NCBI RefSeq assembly: GCF_002163585.1
Contig: NZ_CP015579.1
Coordinates: 2,108,001-2,172,000 of the forward strand
Direction: 5' to 3'
DNA from: Tatumella citrea
GTDB lineage: Bacteria; Pseudomonadota; Gammaproteobacteria; Enterobacterales; Enterobacteriaceae
Length of the DNA: 64,000 nt
The notes below the pieces were generated by a model that had not been told where the DNA came from, ran no database searches, and saw only the letters and a list, made by a program, of their open reading frames with translations. Positions 8,249 to 18,748 of this stretch are shown here, piece after piece. Made by a program: the position numbers and the translations under genes. How positions within the stretch are numbered: the stretch's first letter is position 1; each line of letters starts with the position of its first letter.

Positions 8249-9058
8249 ATGCGCCTGCTGACTGTATTTGTTTTAAGTTTGTTCTGTTTGAGTGTGCAGG
8301 TTCACGCTGATGACGATGACACACCGACTCCCGGCGAAATAAAAACCCTGTTCTTTGGTAAAGATCATCGTAAGGCTATCACTGACATTGACAGTGCGCC
8401 CTGGGATGCGATTGGCCAGTTAGAAACTGACAGCGGCAATTTATGTACTGCCACGCTTATTTCCCCCCATATTGCCCTGACAGCGGGTCACTGCCTGCTT
8501 GCCCCTCCCGGAAAATTTGATCCTCCGGTCGCAATTCGTTTTATGGCTACGGCTAAAGGCTGGCGCTATGAGATCCATGATATTGATGCCAGGGTTGAAC
8601 CCCTGCTAATGGGTAAACTGAAAGCGGACGGAGATGGCTGGATAGTTCCCCCTTCGGCAGCACCTTACGATTACGCGGTGGTTATTATTCATAATCCCCC
8701 TTCCGCGATTCAGCCGGTGCCGGTATTTTCAGGAAGTCGCGCAGAGTTGATTGCTGCACTAAAAGCCAAAGATAATCTGGTGACTCAGGCGGGATATCCT
8801 GCTGACCATCTGGATAATCTGTATGCACATCAGGATTGCCAGATCACTGGCTGGGCGCAGAAATCGGTATTATCTCACCGTTGCGATACCCTGCCGGGTG
8901 ATAGTGGTTCTCCTCTGATGCTAAACACCGAAAACGGCTGGCAGATTATAGCGGTACAGAGTTCTGCTCCGGGTGCTCAGGATCGTTATCGCGCCGATAA
9001 CCGTGCCATTGCGGTAACTTCATTTTATAGCAAGTTACAACAATTAGCTCACGAGTGA
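8249..9058 (+). CDS. ydgD: Secreted trypsin-like serine protease YdgD
   Basis: A 269-residue protein with a 20-residue signal peptide ending in VHA. The chymotrypsin-fold triad is complete: His81 in TAGHC, Asp141 in YDYAVV and Ser219 in GDSGSP. Cysteines at 66/82 and 197/212 sit where disulfides would form. It is a periplasmic (or secreted) peptidase of family S1; the natural substrate is unknown. The neighbourhood asr-ydgU-ydgD is as in E. coli. GAGAGA precedes the start. A perfect GC-rich hairpin closes the gene. Confidence 0.9.
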   Translation: MRLLTVFVLSLFCLSVQVHADDDDTPTPGEIKTLFFGKDHRKAITDIDSAPWDAIGQLETDSGNLCTATLISPHIALTAGHCLLAPPGKFDPPVAIRFMATAKGWRYEIHDIDARVEPLLMGKLKADGDGWIVPPSAAPYDYAVVIIHNPPSAIQPVPVFSGSRAELIAALKAKDNLVTQAGYPADHLDNLYAHQDCQITGWAQKSVLSHRCDTLPGDSGSPLMLNTENGWQIIAVQSSAPGAQDRYRADNRAIAVTSFYSKLQQLAHE

Positions 9059-9064
9059 CCCGTC

Positions 9065-9095
9065 AGCGCAGCAGCCAGTGCTGCTGCGCTTTTCC
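9065..9095 (+). terminator. Terminator of ydgD
   Basis: A perfect 11-bp stem (AGCGCAGCAGC with its complement), loop CAGT and a TTTTCCTT tail, placed between the ends of the convergent ydgD and hrpA genes. Confidence 0.85.
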
Positions 9096-9101
9096 TTGCT
9101 G

Positions 9102-12100
9102 TTACGACTTTTGCTCCATCGCCTGCAAAACCCTCTTTTCAGACACCGGATATGGCGTTCCCAGTTGCTGAGCAAACAGGCTCACCCGCAACTCTTCCAG
9201 CATCCAGCGAACCGCAGTGACATCTTCATCATCCTGTTGTTGAGGCGGCAGTTTGCCACGCCATTGTTGCCACTGTTGCTCCATCGCCTGAACTTTCATC
9301 ATCCTGCTACGATCACTGTGTGGATCCACGGGCAACTTATCGAGCCTGCGTTCAATCGCCTGTAAATAGCGCAGAGTATCGTTCAGATGCTGCCAGCCAT
9401 TCCCTGTAACAAAGCCGCGATAAATCAAGCCGGACATCTGAGCTTTAATATCTGATAATGCCAGTGCCTGACTCATATCGACCTTACCTTTCAGACGTTT
9501 GTTAATCTGAAATACGGTGGTCAGAATCTGTTCAGTCTGTATTGCAATAGCCACCACTGTCTCATTAAGTTCCGCACGAATGGTCTCTTTCAGCCGGCTA
9601 AAGTCCTTCTCCGTCCATGCCGGTCCGCCATGCTCTGCCATCAGCTTATCTATACCGCATGAGATACAGTCATCAATTAATTCGGTGACTTTACCGTAAG
9701 GATTAAAGTAGAGACCAAGCTTGGCTTTATTCGGCAGTTTCTCGTGCAAATATTTCACCGGTGACGGAATGTTTAGCCACAGCAGACGTCGCTGGCCACG
9801 CCACATATGCTTGCTTTGCTCTGCCGGGCTGTCAAATAAACGGATCGCTACGCTGTCTTTTTCATCGACCAGTGCAGGCCAGGCCTGCAGCTGGTAGTTA
9901 CCACGTTTTTGCTGATAACTTTGCGGTAAGTCGCCAAAACTCCAGACATGCAGCCCTTGCTGCTCGACTCCGTCATCCGCAACATCCGATAATGTGGCCT
10001 GGACCTTATCTTTCAGTGAGTCTTTGAGCGCTGTCAGACTTTTCCCTTCCGCCAGCGTCTTGTTATTCTCGTCAGCTATCCGGAAAGTAATTTTCAGATG
10101 ATCGGGTATCGCATCCCACTGCCAGTCTTCACGGCTCACCGTGACCCCGGTCATCCGACGAAATTCACGTTCCAGTCGATCAACCAGTGGCTGGTCGGTA
10201 TCGGTTACCCGCTGTAAAAATGCTTCTGCATAATTAGGAGCGGGTACAAAATTTCGGCGTAATGGTTTAGCCAGGGATTTGATCAGCGCAATAACCAGTT
10301 CACGCCGGACACCCGGAATTTGCCATTCGAAACCACTGTCCTCAACCTGATTAAGTAACGGCAATGGAATATGTACTGTGACGCCATCCGCACCCGTACC
10401 GGGTTCAAACTGATAACTCAGGCGTAGTTTCAGATTTCCCTGATGCCAGAAATTTGGGTAATCCAGTTGGCTAACCTGTGATGCGCCATCTTTGATCAGC
10501 ATCTGTTTATCGAAACTGAGCAGTTCCGGCTGCTGCTGACTTACCAGTTTCCACCACTGATCAAAATGCCGGGCTGAAACTACCTCATGACCAATACGCT
10601 GGTCATAAAACGCAAACAGCGTTTCATCATCGACCAAAATATCTCTGCGCCGGGACTTATGCTCGAGATCTTCTATTTCGTTCAGCAGTTTACGGTTATT
10701 TTTCAGGAAAGCATGACGGCTTTGCCAGTCACCTTCCACCAGCGCGTGACGAATAAACAGCTCTCTTGATAACGGAGGATCAATCTTGCTGTAATTAACT
10801 TTTCTGCCGCTGATTAACGGCAAACCATAGAGAGTGACTTTTTCAACCGCCATCACGGCTCCCTGGCTTTTTTCCCAGTGAGGTTCGCTATAGTGGTATT
10901 TCAGCAGATGCTTAGCCAGCGGTTCAATCCATTCCGGGTCAATCCGTGCCGCAATACGGCCCCACAACCTGCTGGTCTCCACCAGCTCAGCTACCATCAC
11001 CCATTTAGGCGGTTTTTTAAATAATCCGGAGCCCGGAAAGATCGAAAAGCGTGCATTTCTTGCCCCGGTAAACTCCTGTTTCTCTAGGTCTTTCTGACCA
11101 ATATGTGACAGTAAACCACATAACAGTGCACTGTGTACTTCGCGATAAGGAGCGGGTTCACTGTTAATCGGCAAGCGCAGCTCTTTGACTACCTGACGCA
11201 GTTGTGTGTAGATATCCTGCCATTCACGAACCCGCAGATAGTTGAGATAATCAAGTTTACACTGGCGCCGGAACTGGTTGCCGGATAGCAACTGCTGCTG
11301 TTCCTGAAGATAATTCCACAGATTTACCCAGGCCTGAAAATCGGACTCTTTATCCGCAAAGCGCCGGTGTTTCTCGTCAGAAGCCTGTTGACGATCGGCC
11401 GGACGCTCACGCGGATCCTGAATCGATAATGCAGCAGTGATAATCATCATTTCCCGCACACACCCAAACTGCTGTGCCGCCAGCACCATACGTGCCAGCC
11501 GCGGATCTACCGGCAACTGAGCCAGCTGTCGGCCAAGTGGTGTAAGTTTGTAATGACCATCCACTGCCGGCAAAATCCCGCCCAGCTCTTCGAGCAGGCG
11601 AACACCGTCCTGGATATGTCGTTTATCTGGCGCTTCAACAAATGGAAAGGCAGCGATATCCCCCAGACCCAGCGCCGTCATCTGTAAAATCACTGAGGCC
11701 AGGTTAGTACGGAGGATCTCCGGGTCAGTAAACGCCGGACGATTATCAAAATCCTGTTCAGAGTAGAGACGAATACAAATCCCTTCTGAAACGCGTCCGC
11801 AGCGCCCTTTTCGCTGATTAGCTGAAGCCTGAGAGACAGGCTCAATAGGTAATCGCTGAACCTTGGTACGATAGCTGTAACGGCTGATTCGGGCGGTTCC
11901 CGGATCAATAACATATTTGATACCAGGTACGGTCAACGAGGTTTCTGCTACGTTAGTCGCCAGTACAATGCGCCTTCCTGCATGAGACTGAAATACACGG
12001 TTCTGTTCACTGTTCGACAGTCGGGCATACAACGGCAGAATTTCTGTATGCCTCAGTTCCCGACGGTTCAGTGCATCCGCAGTATCACGAATTTCCCGCT

Positions 12101-13001
12101 CTCCGCTCATAAAAATCAGAATATCACCGGGAGCTTCCCGCATTAACTCATCTACAGCATCGAAAATAGCCTGTAACTGGTCACGGTCACCGTCGCTGGA
12201 ATCTTCTGAAACCGGACGATAACGAACCTCTACCGGATACGTCCGGCCTGACACTTCAATTACGGGCGCATTGTAGAAGTGACGTGAGAATCGCTGTGGA
12301 TCGATGGTCGCAGAAGTAATAATCACATTCAGATCAGGCCGACGCGGCAATAACTCACGCAGGTAGCCAAGCAAAAAATCGATATTCAGACTGCGTTCAT
12401 GTGCTTCATCGATAATCAGAGTGTCATATTGCAACAACAGTCTGTCCTGCTGGATTTCGGCCAACAAAATACCGTCAGTCATCAGTTTGACGCGGGTATT
12501 GTCACTGACCTGATCATTAAACCTGACTTTATAACCTACGTAATCGCCCAGTGGAGATTTCATCTCTTCAGCGATCCGGGTAGCAACTGTTCTTGCGGCC
12601 AGGCGTCGTGGCTGGGTGTGGCCGATAAGTCCACGGTTTCCCCGCCCCAGTGTCAGGCAGATCTTCGGGATTTGAGTTGTTTTCCCTGACCCGGTTTCTC
12701 CGGCAATTATCACCACCTGATGATCGCGGATAGCGGCGGCAATTTCCTGTTGCTTCTGACTGACCGGCAAATTGTCCGGAAATTCTATCTGTTGTGGGGC
12801 TGATGCTATACGCAGCGACAAACGGGTTTCGGCTTCAACGATTTCCTGTTCAATCTTACTGGCTATTTCCGCACGTTCCTGTGGGTTTTTCACCTTTTCG
12901 GCACCGACGAGTCGTCGCTTCAGCTGCTGACGATCACGCAGAATCAACGGTTCCAGCCGCTGACGAAGAGAGGTTAATGGTGAAAAATCCTGAGAAGACA
13001 T
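9102..13001 (-). CDS. hrpA: DEAH-box ATP-dependent RNA helicase HrpA
   Basis: A 1,299-residue protein, the same size as E. coli HrpA (1,300). Helicase motifs are intact: Walker A GETGSGKTTQ (101-110), DEAH (198-201), SAT (230-232), and QRKGRCGR (motif VI). Winged-helix, ratchet and OB-fold regions follow, then the long C-terminal HrpA-specific (DUF3418) domain. HrpA unwinds RNA in the cytoplasm and rescues collided or stalled ribosomes. The ATG at 13001 matches the family start, with AAGG upstream. It is divergent from azoR. Confidence 0.97.
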   Translation of the reverse strand: MSSQDFSPLTSLRQRLEPLILRDRQQLKRRLVGAEKVKNPQERAEIASKIEQEIVEAETRLSLRIASAPQQIEFPDNLPVSQKQQEIAAAIRDHQVVIIAGETGSGKTTQIPKICLTLGRGNRGLIGHTQPRRLAARTVATRIAEEMKSPLGDYVGYKVRFNDQVSDNTRVKLMTDGILLAEIQQDRLLLQYDTLIIDEAHERSLNIDFLLGYLRELLPRRPDLNVIITSATIDPQRFSRHFYNAPVIEVSGRTYPVEVRYRPVSEDSSDGDRDQLQAIFDAVDELMREAPGDILIFMSGEREIRDTADALNRRELRHTEILPLYARLSNSEQNRVFQSHAGRRIVLATNVAETSLTVPGIKYVIDPGTARISRYSYRTKVQRLPIEPVSQASANQRKGRCGRVSEGICIRLYSEQDFDNRPAFTDPEILRTNLASVILQMTALGLGDIAAFPFVEAPDKRHIQDGVRLLEELGGILPAVDGHYKLTPLGRQLAQLPVDPRLARMVLAAQQFGCVREMMIITAALSIQDPRERPADRQQASDEKHRRFADKESDFQAWVNLWNYLQEQQQLLSGNQFRRQCKLDYLNYLRVREWQDIYTQLRQVVKELRLPINSEPAPYREVHSALLCGLLSHIGQKDLEKQEFTGARNARFSIFPGSGLFKKPPKWVMVAELVETSRLWGRIAARIDPEWIEPLAKHLLKYHYSEPHWEKSQGAVMAVEKVTLYGLPLISGRKVNYSKIDPPLSRELFIRHALVEGDWQSRHAFLKNNRKLLNEIEDLEHKSRRRDILVDDETLFAFYDQRIGHEVVSARHFDQWWKLVSQQQPELLSFDKQMLIKDGASQVSQLDYPNFWHQGNLKLRLSYQFEPGTGADGVTVHIPLPLLNQVEDSGFEWQIPGVRRELVIALIKSLAKPLRRNFVPAPNYAEAFLQRVTDTDQPLVDRLEREFRRMTGVTVSREDWQWDAIPDHLKITFRIADENNKTLAEGKSLTALKDSLKDKVQATLSDVADDGVEQQGLHVWSFGDLPQSYQQKRGNYQLQAWPALVDEKDSVAIRLFDSPAEQSKHMWRGQRRLLWLNIPSPVKYLHEKLPNKAKLGLYFNPYGKVTELIDDCISCGIDKLMAEHGGPAWTEKDFSRLKETIRAELNETVVAIAIQTEQILTTVFQINKRLKGKVDMSQALALSDIKAQMSGLIYRGFVTGNGWQHLNDTLRYLQAIERRLDKLPVDPHSDRSRMMKVQAMEQQWQQWRGKLPPQQQDDEDVTAVRWMLEELRVSLFAQQLGTPYPVSEKRVLQAMEQKS

Positions 13002-13213
13002 AATAATCTGTTACCTTGATTTTATATGACAAAATGACCGGGTGACGAAGAATAATGCTGGCTCTGTCCGGCAGTCTGTGATTACTGCTGATTGTAACAT
13101 AATCGCTGTTTAGCCGTTATCTCTGAACATCGAAGTCGGTGAAGAAGTTGTTCAGATTTTTCGAATATAGGTCGCGAAATTTTCTGCTTTTCTCCGGGCC
13201 GGAAGCCCCGTAG

Positions 13214-13867
<654 letters not shown>

Positions 13868-13875
13868 TAGTCTGC

Positions 13876-13897
13876 TGCCGGACCTGCGGGTCCGGCA
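13876..13897 (+). terminator. Hairpin between azoR and ynbE ends
   Basis: Perfect 9-bp stem TGCCGGACC/GGTCCGGCA with a TGCG loop directly after azoR. The tail is T-poor. It may serve both convergent genes. Confidence 0.6.
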
Positions 13898-13900
13898 CGG

Positions 13901-14146
13901 TTATTCTGTATCTGTCGAATGCTTCTCTGCTTTCCCGTCCTGTGGCTGTTTATTATTCGTATCCGCCGTGTCATCTTCCAGCAACGTCTGCACATCCTTA
14001 TCTGCTTTTATCGTGATTTGATGCTCTATTTTCACATTCATATTAATAGTAATCGGTTCTTTTGGCGCGGCCACTTCGATGCGCGGGATACATCCGCTCA
14101 GGAGGAAAGCCGGCACCAGGCAGACCATCAGGTATACGGTTTTCAC
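13901..14146 (-). CDS. ynbE: Lipoprotein YnbE with an extended C terminus
   Basis: An 81-residue outer-membrane lipoprotein: lipobox LLSGC with Cys19 as the lipidated residue, then PRIEVAAPKEPITINMNVKI, nearly identical to E. coli YnbE. In E. coli YnbE multimers join the inner-membrane AsmA-like protein YdbH to form a lipid-transport bridge across the envelope. Here the protein ends with an extra polar, acidic tail of ~20 residues (DDTADTNNKQPQDGKAEKHS) absent from the 61-residue E. coli form. It overlaps the end of ydbH by 4 nt. The third gene of the E. coli operon, ydbL, is missing; azoR follows directly. Confidence 0.9.
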   Translation of the reverse strand: MKTVYLMVCLVPAFLLSGCIPRIEVAAPKEPITINMNVKIEHQITIKADKDVQTLLEDDTADTNNKQPQDGKAEKHSTDTE

Positions 14147-16758
14147 TGATTCAGTTCCTTTTCTGCAGGTAATTTCAGATGTTGCGACAATTGCGATTGC
14201 AGGTTGTCAGCAAAACTCAGGCTGCGCCACAGCATGAACACATTTTCCTGGTGAGTGTAATTCAGATTCACCCGCTGGTCTTTATTACTAAAGCGGCTGG
14301 TGCCCTGCACCTTCGACTTCATTGTCAGCTCGCCGTTGCTGGTGAGCTGTAATGTTGCCTCCGAACGACTGATTTCCATATAACGAAGCCAGTCTACCGC
14401 CACTCCGGCAGCCATATTGTTACTGGTAATTGAATCAATCAGGTCTTTATCTACCCGCAGAGTCAACGGACCGTTATTTTTTATCCAGCCATTACGGACC
14501 ACGTAGTGTGGGTCATCCACCAGTAAAGGCAGTTCTCCGTCAACCCGACCGGACATGGCGATCTGTTTTGGGTGTAATGCGGTAATCAACGGGCTGAGGC
14601 TGATGTTTTCTGCCTTAAGCACTGCTGGCTGATGTTGTGGCAACCTTAAGTCACTCAGGCTCATGGTACCGTCGAGTAACGACATGCTGACATCAGTAAG
14701 TGCCAGGGGATGTGATTCACTCCAGGGATAATAGCCCTGCAGACTTGCAGTAATATGGCTGATAGCTATCTGATTTGTCACCCTGCCAATTGTCAGATGC
14801 ACCGGTTGGTGATATCCAAACTGCCAGCGCTGCCGGTGATAACGAAACGGCAATGAGAAATCGACTCCGCTGATCTGATTATCCGGAGTCCACAAACTGC
14901 CCTGGCTTATCACCCAGTGACCGCCCGCCTGAAATCCCTCTTCTCCGGATACAGAAAATGCGGCCTGCCCACGAAGCGTCCCGCCTGTCAGTTTCATTTT
15001 AACCGTTGGCTTAGCCAGTGACTGGAATACCTGTAGTGGCTGAGACGGCCACCAGAGTTGACCACGTAACCGTTGACCATCCCAGCGACCTCGTGAAATT
15101 AGTGGTCCGGCTTCACCGGCAGTCAGCTGAGCCTGGTACTGAAAATTATCAGGACTGCTTCCGCGGATCGTCACGGGTAATTTCCCTGCAGCCAGCGACC
15201 CACCATAACCAAAACGTGAAACTCCGGTAGTCAGTAAAAATTCACCACTAAATTCCGGAGTCCTGATGTCCCGCGACCAGTGCAGAGGTTTACTAAGCAA
15301 CAGCCGGGGTGACTCTGCGGTAATATCTGCAAACTTTATCCGATCCAGTCCGGTCGACAGAGTCTGTACGGTAATGAGCTTATCATCCCACAGCCCTTGT
15401 CCATGAATATCCCAGTGAGCCTGTAACGGTCTCAGGTAACCATTTCCCCAGTAGCGCCACGCCCAGCGACCGTTATCTGGCCAAAAATGGTCGGCCTTAC
15501 CGGAGAGTTGTAAGCGATACTGGCCGTAAGCCGGCTCATGCAACTTAAGTATTGCCTGTAATGGCCCGCTGACCCCCGCGGTACTCAGACGAACTCCTGC
15601 CAGCGGCCAGCGTGCTTCGTCTACCTGTAACGTATCGAGTATTCTTCCACGAACCCGCAGCAATGCACCACTCAGGAAACGCACTTCCGGCATCAACAAA
15701 GGTCCGGTTAACCGGGCTGGCAGGCTGGCAAAAAACTGCAACTTTTCCGCGCCGCCATTGCCTGTCAGTCTGAGCGGCAAATCACTCTCCGCCAACGATA
15801 GTTTGCCAGGGCCGAAACTTAGCACCGCGTTACCCTTACCGCCAAGCCCGGAGGTCAGTACATTCATCCGCCCACTAAACCGGATATTATCCAGGCCGGA
15901 AGACCAGTTTTCTGCCGACACAGCCAGCCCGCCCTGCAGAGGCTGGCCGGCAAATGGCCAGAACCATTGTCCCTGATGAATATCCACCGACTGTGGCGTT
16001 ACAGTCCAGGGCAGATTCAGTAACGGTCGTGATTGCCCCGGGGTAGTCAGTGTGAGTTCGCCCTGTTGCTGTTGCCAGTGAAATGCCAGGCTGAGTGGAA
16101 TTTCAGCTATCGATAGCTGACCATTTAACCTGCCTGTCTGTGGTAGTTGATTGGTCAATTCTGCCAGCGTGATACTGCCGGAAACGTTAAGGGGCTGAGA
16201 TAAACCAGCAACTGTCAGACTCAACTGACGAAGCAGTAGTTGCTTCTGATTCAGTTCAGCGTCCAGGTGTAGCTGTTCACCCTCCAGCGTCAGGGTTTGC
16301 CTGCCGTGCTGGCTCAGTAAATGCACGCTGGCTGAATACTGCGACCAGGGGCGTATCTGCAACTGACTAATGCTTAACTAAAACGCTGGCAACATTGACT
16401 GCCAGCTGGCCAGTGTTTTCGCCGTGGATGTCGATGACGGTGACTCTGGCAGTTTTGCAAGGCATTGGGAGTCAAGGCGCACCTGTTCAGCAGTTATCTG
16501 CCATAACTGATCCCGATAACCGAAATCAGGTGCATGCAGAACCGCAGCCTCACAGTCGCCTGCACGTAACGTGATATCGGGGAGTTTCAGATGGTTAAAC
16601 CCGGGCCGAAGATGTCCGTGCATCTCCAGAGTGACCCCTTTCGGCAGCCAGAAGACAGCCAGACGGGGCAACCATAAGTTAACTGTCCCTACCGCAGCCA
16701 GAAACAGCAGCAGTAATAGGGGCACAGCCACCAGTATGCCTGTTGCCTTACCTTTCAT
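14143..16758 (-). pseudogene. ydbH: ydbH (AsmA-like intermembrane lipid transport protein) interrupted by an amber codon
   Basis: The full frame of ~871 codons matches E. coli YdbH (879 residues) from the N-terminal membrane anchor (residues 8-28) to the conserved end (NLNYTHQENVFMLWRSL). One in-frame TAG at 16378-16380 splits it after residue 126, at ...SWQSMLPAF*LSISQLQI. E. coli has a Trp codon two residues after its matching LPN, so a single TGG-to-TAG change explains the break; there is no frameshift. An internal ATG at 16362 opens the remaining 739 codons but would lack the membrane anchor. YdbH works with TamB and YhdP in carrying phospholipid to the outer membrane, with redundancy that could tolerate loss. 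Sequencing error or readthrough remain possible. Confidence 0.88.
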
Positions 16759-16920
16759 AAATAATTGATTCCGTATCCAGATCCTGTGTCCGATTCAGCG
16801 CTTTCCCTAGCATCCGTAACGGTTAAGTACAGACACTCTGTCTGCTACCAGTTTAGGTAAAATTATCACTTAGCGCTATTATCACACACTGTTCCCTGTA
16901 AAGTTTTCCGGAGTCCGGTA

Positions 16921-17916
16921 ATGAACATCGCTATTTACAGTACAAAAAATTACGACCAGCATTCCCTGCAACAGATTAATCAGTCTTTTGGATTTTCGTT
17001 AACTTTCTATGATTTTAAACTTGATCGTCATACAGCAAAAAACGCCGCGGGATTCGATGCGGTTTGTATTTTTGTCAATGACGAGTGTACTGCAGAAGTT
17101 ATTCATGAGCTGGCTTCTCTGGGTGTGCGTTATATTGCCTTACGCTGTGCCGGCTTTGATAACGTTGATTTACCTGCGGCTGACGCTGCTGGAATTAGTG
17201 TAGTCAGGGTCCCGGCTTACTCTCCCGAAGCCGTTGCTGAACATGCCGTCGGATTGATGATGGCGCTAAACCGGCGTATCCACCGTGCTTACCAGAGAAC
17301 ACGTGATGCCAATTTCTCGCTGGAAGGACTGACCGGGTTCACAATGCATGGAAAGACGGCCGGTATTATCGGTACCGGCAAAATTGGGCTGGCGACACTA
17401 CGAATTCTGAAAGGTTTTGGCATGCGACTGCTCGCCAGCGATCCTTTTCCGTCACAACTGGCTCTGGATATGCAGGTGGAATACACCGATATTCCATCAC
17501 TTTTACGGCAGTCAGATATTATTTCCCTGCACTGTCCGTTAAATACCGATAACCATCATTTATTGAATGCTGCAGCATTTGCACAGATGAAAGACGGAGT
17601 GATGATCATTAATACCAGCCGTGGGGGTCTGATTGATTCACAGGCCGCTATTGAAGCACTTAAACAACAAAAAATTGGCTCGCTGGGGATGGATGTTTAC
17701 GAAAACGAACGTGATCTGTTTTTTGAGGATAAATCGAATGATGTTATTCAGGACGATGTATTCCGTCGGCTGTCATCCTGCCATAACGTATTATTTACCG
17801 GGCACCAGGCTTTTCTGACCACCGAAGCCCTGAGCTCTATTGCCCGGGTCACCCTGGATAATCTTCAGCAGTTGTCACGGGGAGAAGAATGTCCCAACCA
17901 GCTACCGGGACAGTGA
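16921..17916 (+). CDS. ldhA: Fermentative D-lactate dehydrogenase (NAD+)
   Basis: A 331-residue D-2-hydroxyacid dehydrogenase very close to E. coli LdhA (329). The NAD-binding GTGKIG motif is at 151-156. Catalytic Arg234 (NTSRGG), Glu263 and His295 (TGHQAF) are in place. It reduces pyruvate to D-lactate in the cytoplasm during oxygen-limited growth. It is divergent from ydbH, as in E. coli. CCGGAG-type purines precede the ATG. It is monocistronic. Confidence 0.96.
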   Translation: MNIAIYSTKNYDQHSLQQINQSFGFSLTFYDFKLDRHTAKNAAGFDAVCIFVNDECTAEVIHELASLGVRYIALRCAGFDNVDLPAADAAGISVVRVPAYSPEAVAEHAVGLMMALNRRIHRAYQRTRDANFSLEGLTGFTMHGKTAGIIGTGKIGLATLRILKGFGMRLLASDPFPSQLALDMQVEYTDIPSLLRQSDIISLHCPLNTDNHHLLNAAAFAQMKDGVMIINTSRGGLIDSQAAIEALKQQKIGSLGMDVYENERDLFFEDKSNDVIQDDVFRRLSSCHNVLFTGHQAFLTTEALSSIARVTLDNLQQLSRGEECPNQLPGQ

Positions 17917-18227
17917 CCGGAAACCAGCCAACGCAGTCAGTAATTGTGCTTAATTAACACCATCCCTGGCCTGAACCGGCAGGCCGGGTTGGCCTATTGC
18001 GGGATTTCGTTTCATAGGCATCCAACAAAAAGGAATTGCAAATCGGAATCCGTCAAACCTTTGTGATGATACCTTTCACAATGGGCTTTGCATTCTGAAG
18101 AGTGAAATCAGCGCGCTGTGATTCAGGGACTGGCACAGTCATAGCCAGGCCCGCAAATTTTTAACGGCTTCCCTCTGACCATCCCATACCGGCCGAATGT
18201 CGATGAATAGCCCTGCGCATCAATGGT
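17917..18227. other. 311-bp gene-free region with a nested inverted repeat
   Basis: No coding frame is convincing here. At 18037-18092 an outer TGCAAA/TTTGCA pair encloses a TTGTGA-N9-TCACAA dyad, which could fold as a hairpin. The TGTGA/TCACA half-sites resemble a CRP site, but the spacing is 9 and not 6. A weak GC-rich hairpin near 17968-17993 may end ldhA transcription. Confidence 0.4.
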
Positions 18228-18500
18228 TTAACGGGCGCAGGATCCACCAATTAATGCCGATTCGCTGCAACGTTTGCCATTGGCCAGCTGACACATACCA
18301 ATTCTGCTGCCATCCAGTTGTCGGGAATAAGCGAGAATCCCGCCTGCACCGGCACAGTTACTTTCGGCTAAAGAGGACATAACCACGGGCTGAATATGTG
18401 CGGCTGTTGCCTGCTGAGGAGGTTCATTATTATCGTTGGGGCTGCTACAGGCAGAAAGTAACACAGAGGCACTTACCAGCAACAATGCGGCTATTTTCAT
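18228..18500 (-). CDS. DUF333-type lipoprotein
   Basis: A 90-residue lipoprotein with signal and lipobox (LLSAC). After a Gln/Pro-rich linker it holds a short Cys-bearing domain: ESNCAGAGG near residue 48, then GSRIGMCQLANGKRCSE and GGSC at the end. This pattern (N-C-x2-GG, G-x-C-x2-GxxC, C-terminal G-x-C) is that of DUF333 proteins such as YoaF. The function is unknown; four cysteines suggest periplasmic disulfides. A TTG one codon upstream is open, but ATG 18500 with GGAG upstream is favoured. E. coli has hslJ next to ldhA; it is not present here. Confidence 0.75.
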   Translation of the reverse strand: MKIAALLLVSASVLLSACSSPNDNNEPPQQATAAHIQPVVMSSLAESNCAGAGGILAYSRQLDGSRIGMCQLANGKRCSESALIGGSCAR

Positions 18501-18691
18501 CAATCGACTCCGGGAATATTGTCAGTTCGCACCACAGAATATGTCAGCAAACTGTCTGCCGTCGATACCTGTTACACGAATTTACGATTTATTCTGACGA
18601 AAATTACCAGCAGATTTATCCCGGATAATATTTGTGCAGATTTATCACCGAAAATATTGCAATAAACCAGCACCAATTACAGTGATATAAC

Positions 18692-18724
18692 ATTTTCCTG
18701 CGGCTGTTTACACCGCAGGAAAAT
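18692..18724 (-). terminator. Hairpin downstream of ttcA
   Basis: A perfect 12-bp stem (ATTTTCCTGCGG with its complement) and 9-nt loop lie 25 bp after the ttcA stop. The T-rich stretch is inside the stem foot, so termination strength is uncertain. Confidence 0.55.
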
Positions 18725-18748
18725 ATCAGGCCATCAATAAAAACAGGC

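Noticed and set aside
14143..16362. 739-aa frame as an independent gene
   Set aside because: It is in the same frame as the upstream 126 codons and both align to one YdbH protein, so it is treated as part of a nonsense-mutated gene.
18057..18085. Possible CRP site in the TTGTGA...TCACAA dyad
   Set aside because: Half-site spacing is too wide for CRP (TGTGA-N6-TCACA); kept only as an unexplained inverted repeat.
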